64,000 bases of DNA from NCBI RefSeq assembly GCF_900177325.1, contig NZ_FXBL01000004.1, forward strand, positions 4,340,001-4,404,000. The letters are read 5' to 3'. Numbering within the stretch: the first letter of the stretch is position 1; each line of letters opens with the position of its first letter. This DNA comes from Mesorhizobium australicum (GTDB lineage: Bacteria > Pseudomonadota > Alphaproteobacteria > Rhizobiales > Rhizobiaceae). Positions 18,420 to 27,287 of the stretch are shown one piece after another. The notes beneath the pieces were generated by a model, which was not told the DNA's origin, did no database searches, and was given only the letters and a program-made list of their open reading frames with translations. The position numbers were made by a program, and so were the translations under genes.

Positions 18420-19786
18420 GCCGGCTGCTCCGCGCCTGCCGGCTCCTCCATCGCCACCTCCCCGGCATGCGCGTCCGGCACTTCCCTTGTGTGCGGCGCG
18501 ATCGCCGCGGTCGTCGCCGTGACTGTGCAGACGCTGGAGAGCGTCATGAACGTGTCGGACACGGCGTCGACCGCGACGAACAGGACGAAGGCGGCCTCGA
18601 AGGGCAGCTTCAGGTAGCCGCACAGGATCGACATCTGCGAAAGGATCACGAGGCCTGCCATGCCGGTGGTCGTGAGCGCGAGCAGCGACGAGGACACGCC
18701 GATCAGGGCGAGGTCGCCGAGGGAAAGCGTGCGCCCGTAGAGCTGGGCAATGAAGATCACCCCGCTGACATAGAGGAATATCGCGCCCGTCCGCAGCAGC
18801 GCCACGTTCAATGGCGCGAGAAGCTCGACAACGACCTGATTGAACCTGAGCCGTTCCACCAGCAGGTTGATGACCCAGGGAAGCGCTGCGACCGAGGACC
18901 GTGTCGTGATGACCACCATGAGCAGCGGCTGGAAGGCCTTGACCGTCGTCCAGTAGCCTTGCCTCGAACGCATAGCGACAATGCCGAACGCGACAAGCAT
19001 TACCGCGAGGGTGGACAGCCCCATCACCAGCAGGAACCCGCCCATCAGTGTCAGCGGGTCCGGCCCCATCGTCGCCGTCTGCTCGGCGATCAGGATGAAC
19101 GTCGCGAAGGGAAGCGCCCAGATGAACCAGTTGGTGAGGATGATGCAGGCGCGGTAGACCGCGTCGAGCACCCTCGCCAGGCTCATCGACGACTGCTGCG
19201 GCACCTGGCCGACGGCGAGGCCGAACAGGAGACAGAACAGCAGGACCTGGATCGCATCGCCCTTGGCAAGCGAGCCGAACACGTTGCTCGGCACCAGGCC
19301 AAGGATGATGGACACCGGGCCTACCGTCTCTTCCACATTGGCCGGTGGTGTCAGAGGAAGCTGCAGGTCCGTCGAGACCGCACCTTGCGAATTGATGAAC
19401 CGGCCGAGTTCGATGCGCGACTGCGGATCGGAGATTTCTCCCGGCTGCAGGATCAGCGACAGCGTCCCGCTCAGCGCCACGCCCAGCACCGAGACGACGA
19501 GCACCGCCAACGCGATGCGCGGCAGGTAGCGCACGGACTGTGGATCCTGGACCATCGAGGTGATCGAGAAGATCACCGCCGAGATGAGGAACGGCAGCAC
19601 CACCATCTTGAGGAGGTTGAGATAGGCGTTGGCGATCGGGCTCAGCGCATGGGCCACATCCGGCGCATACATGCCGCACAGGATGCCGAGGCCGATCAGC
19701 GCCAGCGTGGTGAAGGGCGAGCGCAGGATGCGCTTCACCAGCGTCAACATATCGAAGCGACGCCCGGCGGCTTCCGAGGCCGGCAT
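18416..19786 (-). CDS. DAACS-family dicarboxylate/amino acid:cation symporter
   Basis: This inner-membrane symporter of the DctA/GltP type has 456 residues and eight or more hydrophobic helices. The family's core appears as LNLLKMVVLPFLISAVIFSI, the serine-rich stretch ITTRSSVAALPWVI, and FVAVDAVSDTFMTLSSVCTV in the substrate-binding region. It starts 2 bp after the upstream solute-binding protein gene stops, and its stop overlaps the racemase start. Tight coupling of a secondary symporter to a periplasmic binding protein is uncommon. The acidic, Ala/Glu-rich C-terminal tail (residues ~435-456) is atypical. Confidence 0.9.
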   Translation of the reverse strand: MPASEAAGRRFDMLTLVKRILRSPFTTLALIGLGILCGMYAPDVAHALSPIANAYLNLLKMVVLPFLISAVIFSITSMVQDPQSVRYLPRIALAVLVVSVLGVALSGTLSLILQPGEISDPQSRIELGRFINSQGAVSTDLQLPLTPPANVEETVGPVSIILGLVPSNVFGSLAKGDAIQVLLFCLLFGLAVGQVPQQSSMSLARVLDAVYRACIILTNWFIWALPFATFILIAEQTATMGPDPLTLMGGFLLVMGLSTLAVMLVAFGIVAMRSRQGYWTTVKAFQPLLMVVITTRSSVAALPWVINLLVERLRFNQVVVELLAPLNVALLRTGAIFLYVSGVIFIAQLYGRTLSLGDLALIGVSSSLLALTTTGMAGLVILSQMSILCGYLKLPFEAAFVLFVAVDAVSDTFMTLSSVCTVTATTAAIAPHTREVPDAHAGEVAMEEPAGAEQPA

Positions 19787-19788
19787 CG

Positions 19789-20643
19789 TCAGGCGCCCCG
19801 CGCGGCGCGATAGCGCGCGATGATGGTGTCGGTCTTCATCATCTCGTCGCCCCGCGTGAGGTCGAGGAAAAGGTCGGCGAAGGAGGCGAGATGCGCCATG
19901 TCCGGCCGAACGCCGATCGCCAGCGTATCGGTGCGGTCGGTCAGCGTGATCGAGCGCGCGACGACCGTCAGCGAGGGGTCGTCGACCATGAGCTTCTTGA
20001 TCTCGAAATCGTCGCGGTAGGCCATGTCGATCTCTTCGCGACGCACGGCGTCGACCATGGCCGCCCAGTCGGAATATTCGCGGACCTTGGCGTTCGGGAA
20101 GCTCGTCGCCGCGAATTCGGCGAAGGAAGAGTGGGCGATCACGCCAAGGTCGCCGCGGAAATCACGCACCACGTCGTCGGCCAGATGGCCGGCCGCAAGC
20201 CTCGCGAAACGGACGCGGTTGGTGATCAGGCCGTGGTTCAGCACGGCATAAGGCCGGGAATAGAGGATGAGGCGGCCTCGCCGCACGGTGCGGCTCAGCT
20301 TGCAGACGGCGAGGTCCGCGTCGCCGCGCGCGATCTGCTCGACCGCCTCGTCAAACGTCGTGGCGGAGCGATCGAAGACCAGTTCGAGGTCGAGCGCATG
20401 TGCCACGGCACGGGCCATATCGACGTCGATACCGGCGTCGGGGTCGCCAGCCTTCTCGAAGAAGGGTGGAGATCCGAAGCGGGGCATGGCGACTCGCAGC
20501 AGGCGCTGGCCTTCAGGGTGGGAAAGATCGCTCAGGAAACCGGTTTGCTGCGCGAAGGCAGGCCGGGTGACGACAAGGGCCGCCGCCCCGCCGATCACGG
20601 CGCGGCGCGATGGCCTGATGTCCGTTCCTGCCGCCATAGCCAC
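19789..20643 (-). CDS. Periplasmic solute-binding protein, family 3
   Basis: This extracellular amino-acid-type binding protein has 284 residues. The N-terminal RPSRRAVIGGAAALVVTRPAFA carries a twin-arginine-like export signal with cleavage after AFA. The mature chain contains the family pattern FEKAGDPDAGIDVDMARAVA and later VREYSDWAAMVDAVRREEID. No ABC permease follows; the next gene, 2 bp away, is a DAACS symporter, so the binding protein may feed or regulate that carrier. It is the first gene of the unit. Confidence 0.86.
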   Translation of the reverse strand: MAMAAGTDIRPSRRAVIGGAAALVVTRPAFAQQTGFLSDLSHPEGQRLLRVAMPRFGSPPFFEKAGDPDAGIDVDMARAVAHALDLELVFDRSATTFDEAVEQIARGDADLAVCKLSRTVRRGRLILYSRPYAVLNHGLITNRVRFARLAAGHLADDVVRDFRGDLGVIAHSSFAEFAATSFPNAKVREYSDWAAMVDAVRREEIDMAYRDDFEIKKLMVDDPSLTVVARSITLTDRTDTLAIGVRPDMAHLASFADLFLDLTRGDEMMKTDTIIARYRAARGA

Positions 20644-20751
20644 CCCAAAATCGGTCCGAGCTCGGTCGCGGGAATCCCGACCGGAGGTCGAGTGGTAGTA
20701 TTTATAGACGACCGGTTAAGAAAATCATCTGCCGATTCAATCCGGCCTCAA

Positions 20752-21918
20752 CTACGCCTGGCCGACGCTGTTCGAGCGCGCGTCGATCGAGAGGTGGCGC
20801 GGTGGTTCGTCGCGCGCGAGCAGCAGCAGCCCGCCGGAGAGATTGGCGACCGGACAGGAATGGTTGGGCAGGATGAGCACCGGCGTGCCGATCGGCAGGC
20901 TGCGGCCAGCGAGCCGCAGAAAGGCGTGCTCTTCCGACAGCTTTTCAACCGTGAACGGCGTTTCCTCGCCTCCGGCCCAGGCCTCGCCATAGCTGGAGGT
21001 GCCCGAGGTGCCATGCGCGCCGAGATCGGACGAAAGCGTCTTGGAGCCGACACCGGCGATGGCGTATGTGCCGTTCGCCGAGACGATACGGGCTGCGATG
21101 CCGAGCGCAACGTCGTCGCGCGTGGCGATGCCAAGTCGGACGGCGGTAAGGTCGAGGAACGCGTAGTTTCCGGGTCGCACCTCATCCACGCCGTCGAAGC
21201 CGGCATTGGCGATCAGCGTTGGCGTGCTGCCGACGGAAATGATCGGCACTTCGATTCCGGCTCGCCGAAGACTGTCGCGCAGCTTCGCCATCAAGGCGAG
21301 TTCCTGCCGAGCGACCACGCGAATGCCGTCCGGATCGCCCGCGCCATAGGCGTGGCCCGCATGGGACAGCAGGCCCGCGAAGAAGAGATGCGAGGCATCG
21401 TCGATCTGCCGCGCCAGCGCATGCGCCGCCTCGCTATGCGGATCGACGCCGCAGCGGTGCAGGCCAACGTCGACCTTGACGAAGACCTTCGTTCGCCGAC
21501 CGGCATCGGCTGCGGCGCGGGCGAGCGCCGACACACCCTGCGGGCTGTCGGCGATGAAGCGAAGCTCTCCTTCCCCCACGCGTTCGAGCAGGCGCCGAGC
21601 CTCCGCCGGCTCGATCATCGGATAGGCAAGCGTCACCGGCCCCAGGCCGGCGCGCAGGATCATCTCTGCTTCGTTGGCACGCGCGGTGGTGAACCCGGCC
21701 GCGCCTGCCTCGCGCTGCATCGCGGCGACGGCGAGGCTCTTGTGTGTCTTCACATGCGGATGCAGCGCCGCCTTGCCATGCGTGATCTGCGCCATCCGCG
21801 CGATGTTGCCGGCGAGCGCTTCGGCATCGACCACCACCTGCGGCGTCGGGCAGGCGTCAAAGCCGGGGAAACGGCGCGACAGGTCGAGCGGATGCCCGGA
21901 CTTGGAGAGCGAAGACAT
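20752..21918 (-). CDS. D-threonine aldolase/D-serine dehydratase-family PLP enzyme
   Basis: This is a fold type III (alanine-racemase-like) PLP enzyme of 388 residues. HPHVKTHKS near residue 54 contains the PLP lysine. The C-terminal PNHSCPVANL supplies the His and Cys zinc ligands seen in D-serine dehydratases of this family. It is the last gene of an eight-gene operon with an ABC importer, a carbamoylase-like nitrilase and an adenine-deaminase-like enzyme. It probably breaks down a D-amino or hydroxy-amino acid released by the other enzymes; the precise substrate is not readable. Confidence 0.87.
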   Translation of the reverse strand: MSSLSKSGHPLDLSRRFPGFDACPTPQVVVDAEALAGNIARMAQITHGKAALHPHVKTHKSLAVAAMQREAGAAGFTTARANEAEMILRAGLGPVTLAYPMIEPAEARRLLERVGEGELRFIADSPQGVSALARAAADAGRRTKVFVKVDVGLHRCGVDPHSEAAHALARQIDDASHLFFAGLLSHAGHAYGAGDPDGIRVVARQELALMAKLRDSLRRAGIEVPIISVGSTPTLIANAGFDGVDEVRPGNYAFLDLTAVRLGIATRDDVALGIAARIVSANGTYAIAGVGSKTLSSDLGAHGTSGTSSYGEAWAGGEETPFTVEKLSEEHAFLRLAGRSLPIGTPVLILPNHSCPVANLSGGLLLLARDEPPRHLSIDARSNSVGQA

Positions 21919-21929
21919 GGCATGCTTTC

Positions 21930-23795
21930 TTAGAAGACCACCGGATGGGTCTGGCCGGTCTGGACGTTGACCAGGCCTTGCGGCGCATAGTCGCTCGGCG
22001 CGACGAGCACCCAGCGCCACGGTGCACAGGTAAGCGTCGCGAAGGCGAGGCGTTCGGGGAAGCCGGGAAACCAGCGCGGCTGGAAGGTCGGCTCGTACAT
22101 CCAATCCACCTTGGCGCCCTCGGCGTAGAGATGCTGCATCTCTTCATGCAGCGCCTCGGCCGGCCGGCACGACATCAGTCCGGCAACCTCGTAGCGCACG
22201 CGGGCGACCACCTCGCCGCCGCGCACCAGCGCCCACCCGCCGTCGTTTTCGGCGAGCGCGTTGACCGCCGTCGCCATCGCCTCATCCGAAGAGCCGACGC
22301 ACCAGATGTTGTGCTTGTCATGCGCCATCGAGCAGGCGAGCGCGGTGTCGGGCGTGCGTGGACCGCAGCCGAGCCAGAACATCTTCGACACCGCGCCCGT
22401 GCCGGAGAAGCGGTCGACGATCGAGAACTTGGTGATGTTGCGGCTCTCGTCGCGCTGCACCAGCCCGTCCTTCACCGGCAGGTCGAAGGTGAGAAAGTCG
22501 TCGGTCCAGTGGAAGGGACGGAGCACAGCCGCCTGCATCGTCGCGCGGCCGGGCTCGGCGGCAATGGCGAAGTCGGACGCTTCGAGCCGCCGGCCGATGT
22601 TGATCGTCTTCGTCGCCCATTCGGGCCAGTCGATCCGCGGCACGGCGGGCAGGTAGGTCTTTCCGTCCGAGACCTGCGCACCATCCGCCCAGACCTTGGC
22701 GATCTCGAATTCGGCAACGTTCGACAGAAGCACGATGTCGGCATAACGGCCGGGCGCGATCGAACCCACCCACGGCGTCAGCCGCATGTGGCGCGCCGGG
22801 TTGATCGTCACGCACTGGATCGCGATCTCCGGTGCCAGCCCGGCCTTGATCGCCAGCCGGACATTATGGTCGGTCGCGCCAAGCTCCAGCGTATCGGAGG
22901 CCGAGCGGTCATCGGTTGTCAGCGCGATCTGAGACCAGTCAGCAAGGCCCTTCTCCAACAGCCCGGCGATCACTTCCGGCAGGCTATGCGGGCGCAGTTC
23001 CATGAACAGGCCGCGTGACAGCTTTTCCCAGAACTCCTCGACCGTCCACGCCTCGTGGTCGGAGGCGAGGCCGGCGGCGGCAAACGCATTGATGGTGGGA
23101 ATGTCGCGGATACCCGCCGCATGTCCCTCAACAACACCGCGTTGTTCGAAGGTGGCGCGGATCATGCCCCAGAGCCGGTCGTAGGACGGGTTTTGAGGAT
23201 TCCAGACGGCCGGCCAGTCCATCACCTCGTCGAGGCCGGCCACCATCAGGCTCTCGCGCAGGAAATCGCGCTGCTCGTCATAGCCAAGCCAGCCGCCGCC
23301 GTGCTCGTAGCCGGTGGGCGGCACGGCCGACCCCGGCAGGGGGAAGATCTTCAGCGGCGAGCCAGCTGCGCGGGCCTTGAGCCAGAATTCGAGGGTCTTG
23401 CCGCCATTGACGTTGGAGAATTCATGGCTCGCCTCGCAGGTCCAGGTGTTGCCGCGCGGCAGCACCAGCGCAGCCTCCCATTCGGGCGTGAGATGCGAAC
23501 TCTCGATGTGCTTGTGCACCTCGCCCAGCCCGGGCACAGCGGCAAGATCGGGCTCATGCACGCGCCGGCCGACCTCGCCGGGATAGGAGCCGGCATTACC
23601 GACATAGGCGATGCGCCGGCCCTTGATGACGATCTCCTGATCCTCGCGCCAGGTGCGGGTGGAGACGTCGAGCAGGCGGCCGACCCTGAGCGCCACGTCG
23701 GCCGGACGCTTGCCGAGCGCCACGAGCGTCAGGTCCTGACGGATTGCAATCTCGGTCTTCGCGTCCAGCGCGATGTCTTCGGCAGGCGAGGTCAT
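21930..23795 (-). CDS. Divergent adenine-deaminase-like amidohydrolase
   Basis: This is a COG1001-type amidohydrolase of 621 residues. The metal site is kept: HKHIESS (residues 94-100), SHEFSNV near 123, SDHEAW near 250 and TTDDRSASD. It departs from canonical adenine deaminases, however: the usual PGLIDxHxHIESS is PGLGEVHKHIESS, and the segment after it (LPRGNTWTCEASHEF) lacks the normal GTTT motif. A canonical paralogue is present at 48524. The gene overlaps the XRE-cupin regulator by 4 bp. The location beside a carbamoylase and a D-amino-acid enzyme suggests an altered substrate. Confidence 0.85.
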   Translation of the reverse strand: MTSPAEDIALDAKTEIAIRQDLTLVALGKRPADVALRVGRLLDVSTRTWREDQEIVIKGRRIAYVGNAGSYPGEVGRRVHEPDLAAVPGLGEVHKHIESSHLTPEWEAALVLPRGNTWTCEASHEFSNVNGGKTLEFWLKARAAGSPLKIFPLPGSAVPPTGYEHGGGWLGYDEQRDFLRESLMVAGLDEVMDWPAVWNPQNPSYDRLWGMIRATFEQRGVVEGHAAGIRDIPTINAFAAAGLASDHEAWTVEEFWEKLSRGLFMELRPHSLPEVIAGLLEKGLADWSQIALTTDDRSASDTLELGATDHNVRLAIKAGLAPEIAIQCVTINPARHMRLTPWVGSIAPGRYADIVLLSNVAEFEIAKVWADGAQVSDGKTYLPAVPRIDWPEWATKTINIGRRLEASDFAIAAEPGRATMQAAVLRPFHWTDDFLTFDLPVKDGLVQRDESRNITKFSIVDRFSGTGAVSKMFWLGCGPRTPDTALACSMAHDKHNIWCVGSSDEAMATAVNALAENDGGWALVRGGEVVARVRYEVAGLMSCRPAEALHEEMQHLYAEGAKVDWMYEPTFQPRWFPGFPERLAFATLTCAPWRWVLVAPSDYAPQGLVNVQTGQTHPVVF

Positions 23796-24454
23796 TTGGC
23801 TGGACTCCCGCTCAAACGGTCCTGGCCGACGTCGCCCCGGCCGACGAGGCAGACCGACAGGATTCGCGCCGGGCGCTCGCTGGTCGAGGAGAAGCCGTGC
23901 GAGGACGAGCCGTCGAAATAGATCGAATCGCCCTGCGACAACCTGAGCGGCGAATAGGGTTCCATCTGGAAGACCACCTCGCCCTCCAGCACGTAGACGA
24001 ACTCCTCGCCGCGATGCTTCGAGCGCACTGGCGCAGTCCCGGCGGCGCGGAACGGTATCTCGATAATCATCGGCTCCAGCGACTTGGCCGCGAGGTCCGT
24101 CGCCAGGGCCTCGTAGACGCCCATGTCGGTGGCGTAGCGCCGGCCTTCGCTGCGTCGCGTCACGACGCGCGCAGCGGTGGCGAAGCGCTCGCTCGGCGTG
24201 CCGAGAAAGTCGACGAAGTCGATGCCCAGCCCCTCGGCAAGCCGCACCAGCACACTGTAGGCCGGCGACGATACGTTGTTCTCGATCTTCGACAGGGCCG
24301 AGACGGACACGCCCGTGCGCTTCGATACGTCGGCCAGCGTCCACTTGTTCTCGAAACGCAGCTTGGCCAGCATCTGTCCGACCGGGTTCTCGGTCGGCCG
24401 CTCGGTGGCGGGCTTGATCTCCTCGATGGCGGCGCTGTTCTTCGTCATGCTCAT
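23792..24454 (-). CDS. XRE-family regulator with C-terminal cupin domain
   Basis: This small-molecule-sensing repressor or activator has 220 residues. A helix-turn-helix lies at about residues 28-80 (WTLADVSKRTGVSVSALSKI, then NNVSSPAYSVLVRLAEGLGI). A cupin domain follows (about 140-205; HRGEEFVYVLEGEVVFQMEP, then GDSIYFDGSSSHGF). This HTH-cupin layout is common in regulators of amine and amino-acid catabolism, such as PuuR. It sits inside the operon it likely controls, between the carbamoylase-like and adenine-deaminase-like genes. Confidence 0.9.
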   Translation of the reverse strand: MSMTKNSAAIEEIKPATERPTENPVGQMLAKLRFENKWTLADVSKRTGVSVSALSKIENNVSSPAYSVLVRLAEGLGIDFVDFLGTPSERFATAARVVTRRSEGRRYATDMGVYEALATDLAAKSLEPMIIEIPFRAAGTAPVRSKHRGEEFVYVLEGEVVFQMEPYSPLRLSQGDSIYFDGSSSHGFSSTSERPARILSVCLVGRGDVGQDRLSGSPAK

Positions 24455-24461
24455 TCGCCCC

Positions 24462-25400
24462 TCACTCCGGCAGAATCGGACCCTTGCGTTCGACGATCAG
24501 GCCATAATGGGCCGGCTCCCGATGGCGCGCAAAGTCGAAGATCGTCCGCTTGTAGAGCGCCCCCATCTCAAGGTCGCAGCGCGCCGAGATCAGCTCGTCG
24601 CCGGTGGTCGTCGCCATGGTGGCGATCTGACCCGATGGAGCGACGATCATCGACAGGCCGATCATGTTCGACCCTTCCTCGTTGCCGGCCTTGGCGGCGG
24701 CTGCGACCCAGGTGGCGTTCTGGTAGGCGCCGGCCTGGAGCGAAAGCTGGTGGTGGAAGCCGGTCAACTGGTCGAAATCGAACACACCGGTATGGTCGTC
24801 GGGCGTGTTGTAACCGACGAAGACGATCTCGGCGCCCTGCAGCGCCATCACGCGGTAGGTCTCGGGCCAGCGGCGGTCGTTGCAGATGCACATGCCCGCG
24901 ATGCCGCCCAGCGTGCGCCAGACCGGAAAGCCGAGATTGCCCGGTTCGAAATAGCGCTTCTCGAGATGCTGCGCATCGCGCCCCGGCACCGGCTCGGCAT
25001 GGCCGGGCAAGTGGATCTTACGGTATTTTCCGACGATCGCGCCGGTCCTGTCGACGATGATCGAGGTGTTGAAATGCCGCCGAAGGCCATCCTCGACCGC
25101 GAGCTCCGCATAGCCGATGTAGAAGCCGATACCGAGCTCGGCCGCAGCTTCGAACAGCGGTTGCGTCTCAGGTCCCGGCATCTCGGTCTCGAAATAGAAA
25201 TCGATCTCGGTCTGGTCTTCGATCAGCCAGCGGGGGAAGAAGGTCGTGAAGGCAAGCTCGGGGAAGACGACGAACTCGACGCCCCTGCCCTTCGCCTCGC
25301 GCAGCAGTTCGACTTGGCGTTTCACCACCCGCGCCCGGGTGTCCGCCTTGGCGATCGGCCCCATCTGCGCGCAGCCGACGATGACATTGCGGTGGGTCAT
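24462..25400 (-). CDS. N-carbamoyl-D-amino-acid hydrolase-like nitrilase-family enzyme
   Basis: This carbon-nitrogen hydrolase of 312 residues resembles the D-carbamoylase used in hydantoin breakdown. The catalytic triad is visible: Glu in VFPELAFTTFFPRW, Lys in KYRKIHLPGHAE, and Cys in CICNDRRWPE. The substrate-loop blocks HLEKRYFEPGNLGFPV and FHHQLSLQAGAYQNATW are close to that family. It follows the ABC importer ATPase by one base and precedes the XRE gene by 7 bp. A related N-carbamoyl or amide substrate is possible; no hydantoinase is in the window. Confidence 0.88.
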   Translation of the reverse strand: MTHRNVIVGCAQMGPIAKADTRARVVKRQVELLREAKGRGVEFVVFPELAFTTFFPRWLIEDQTEIDFYFETEMPGPETQPLFEAAAELGIGFYIGYAELAVEDGLRRHFNTSIIVDRTGAIVGKYRKIHLPGHAEPVPGRDAQHLEKRYFEPGNLGFPVWRTLGGIAGMCICNDRRWPETYRVMALQGAEIVFVGYNTPDDHTGVFDFDQLTGFHHQLSLQAGAYQNATWVAAAAKAGNEEGSNMIGLSMIVAPSGQIATMATTTGDELISARCDLEMGALYKRTIFDFARHREPAHYGLIVERKGPILPE

Positions 25401-25401
25401 C

Positions 25402-26490
25402 TCAGATATCCTCTTCGGTTCTTGCAAGCGTCTCGAACGGCAGGATCGCGCTCTGCGCGGGGTTGATCGACAGATGTGCAACCTGGCCGGGCGACTGAGG
25501 CGCCTCGGCGTCTCCATGCGCGATGAGCGTACCCGTCCCACCGGCGCAATGATACTGGTAGGCGCGGCCGAGATAGGTCCTGAGGCCAAGTGTTACAGGA
25601 ATCGCCCCGCCCGGCGTGCCGCCAAGCAATAGGCCCTCGGGCCGCGCCGCGAGCAGCGCCTTGTCGGGGATCGGACCGAACTCCTTCTCCGACATGGCGA
25701 TCTCGGTGCCGTCCGACAGCCGCACCGTTGCCTCGCTCCCGTCGCGGGCGACAACCTCGATCGGCAGAATGTTCTCGAAGCCGACGAAGCGGGCGACGAA
25801 GGCGTTGGCGGGCCGCTTGTAGAGCACTTCCGGCGCGTCGAGCTGGACGATGCGGCCGGCATTCATGATCGCAACGCGGTCGGAGATCGAGAACGCCTCC
25901 TCCTGGTCGTGGGTGACGTAGAGCGCGGTGCGCTCGCCGGCCTGCTGCAGCCGGCGGATCTGAACCCGCATATCGATGCGCAGCTTGGCGTCGAGATTCG
26001 ACAGCGGCTCGTCGAACATCATCAGCGGCGGATCGATGACCAGCGCACGCGCCAGTGCCACGCGCTGCTTCTGCCCGCCCGACAGCGCAGCCGGCAGGCG
26101 GTCGACAAAGCGGGTCAATCCGACGATCTCGATCATCTCGATCGCCTTGCTGCGGCGCAGGTCGGACGCCATGCCGCGCTGCTTCAAGCCGAACATGACA
26201 TTCTCCAACACCGAGAGGTGCGGCAGCAGCGCATAGTTCTGGAAGACGAGGCCGATATCGCGCTTGTGGATCGGCAGGTGCGTAAGGTCGCGGCCGCCGA
26301 GCCGAACCTTGCCCTCGCTCGGCGTCATGAAACCGGCGACTACTCGCAGTGTCGTGGTCTTCCCGCAGCCGGACGCGCCGAGCAGCGATACGAGTTCGCC
26401 GGCTCCGACCTCGATGTTGAGATCGTCCAGGACCTTGGTCGGACCGTGATGGGCGGAGATACCCGACAGGGAGAGCGGAACGCTGCTCAT
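25402..26490 (-). CDS. Polyamine-type ABC importer ATP-binding protein
   Basis: This is the PotA-like ATPase of the importer at 25402-29191, 362 residues. It has Walker A GASGCGKTT, Q-loop FQNYALLPH, signature LSGGQKQR and Walker B LMMFDEPLSNLD. The C-terminal TOBE-like domain (from about residue 280) is present. It is the fourth gene of the operon, spaced 3 bp after the second permease gene and 1 bp before the nitrilase-family gene. Substrate assignment to spermidine/putrescine rests on family only. Confidence 0.92.
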   Translation of the reverse strand: MSSVPLSLSGISAHHGPTKVLDDLNIEVGAGELVSLLGASGCGKTTTLRVVAGFMTPSEGKVRLGGRDLTHLPIHKRDIGLVFQNYALLPHLSVLENVMFGLKQRGMASDLRRSKAIEMIEIVGLTRFVDRLPAALSGGQKQRVALARALVIDPPLMMFDEPLSNLDAKLRIDMRVQIRRLQQAGERTALYVTHDQEEAFSISDRVAIMNAGRIVQLDAPEVLYKRPANAFVARFVGFENILPIEVVARDGSEATVRLSDGTEIAMSEKEFGPIPDKALLAARPEGLLLGGTPGGAIPVTLGLRTYLGRAYQYHCAGGTGTLIAHGDAEAPQSPGQVAHLSINPAQSAILPFETLARTEEDI

Positions 26491-26493
26491 GAC

Positions 26494-27282
26494 CTACCTC
26501 ATGACCGCGGACAGGCCGAGGCTGCGCTCGACGATCACCATCACAGCGACGGTCAACAGCATCAGGAGCACGGAGACGGCGGCGACGGAGGGATCGAAAT
26601 ACTGCTCGACATAGGTGAACAGCTCGATCGGCAGCGTGCTGATGCCCGGGCCTGTCAGGAACAGGGAAATCGACACGTCGTTGAGCGACGTGATGAAGGC
26701 GAGGATGAAGGCCGCCACAATGCCCGAAGCGATGTTGGGCAGGATGACGACGAAGAAGCTCTTCAGCGGCGAGCAGCCGAGGCTGACGGCTGCCTCGTCG
26801 GCGCTGAAGTCGAATGTGGCGAGGCTCGCGCCGACGACGCGCACAGCATAGGGGGTCGCGAGGATCGTGTGGCCGATCAGCAGCGCCGCCATCACAGGCA
26901 GCTCGAGCGCGACGATCACGGTTTTCAAAAGCGCGAAGCCGAACACGATTTCCGGCACCAGCACCGGCAGGAAGAAGATCGAGCCATACCAAGACGGCAG
27001 GCCGGACCGGTAGCGCGCCAGCGCATAGGCGACTGGCACGCCTAGCAGCAGCGCGAAGGTGGTGCCGAGCGTCGCGACGATCAGGCTGGTCTGGAAGGCG
27101 GCCAGGAAGCTCTCCTTGCCGAGCACATTGTCGAACCAGCGGAGCGACAGGCCCTGCGGCGGGAAGGTGAGATAGGTCGTATCGCTGAAGGCGGCACCGA
27201 AGATGATGACCAGCGGCGCGAGCAGAAACAGGAACACGCCTGCCGCCACGATGCCGACGAAGGGGTGGAGGGGCTTGCGCAT
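26494..27282 (-). CDS. Polyamine-type ABC importer permease (PotC-like)
   Basis: This is an inner-membrane permease of 262 residues with six predicted helices. The EAA-type coupling loop appears as SADEAAVSLGCSPLKSFFVV near residue 158. It starts 5 bp after the other permease gene and is co-expressed with the carbamoylase and deaminase genes further along. Confidence 0.9.
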   Translation of the reverse strand: MRKPLHPFVGIVAAGVFLFLLAPLVIIFGAAFSDTTYLTFPPQGLSLRWFDNVLGKESFLAAFQTSLIVATLGTTFALLLGVPVAYALARYRSGLPSWYGSIFFLPVLVPEIVFGFALLKTVIVALELPVMAALLIGHTILATPYAVRVVGASLATFDFSADEAAVSLGCSPLKSFFVVILPNIASGIVAAFILAFITSLNDVSISLFLTGPGISTLPIELFTYVEQYFDPSVAAVSVLLMLLTVAVMVIVERSLGLSAVMR

Positions 27283-27287
27283 GCCTA

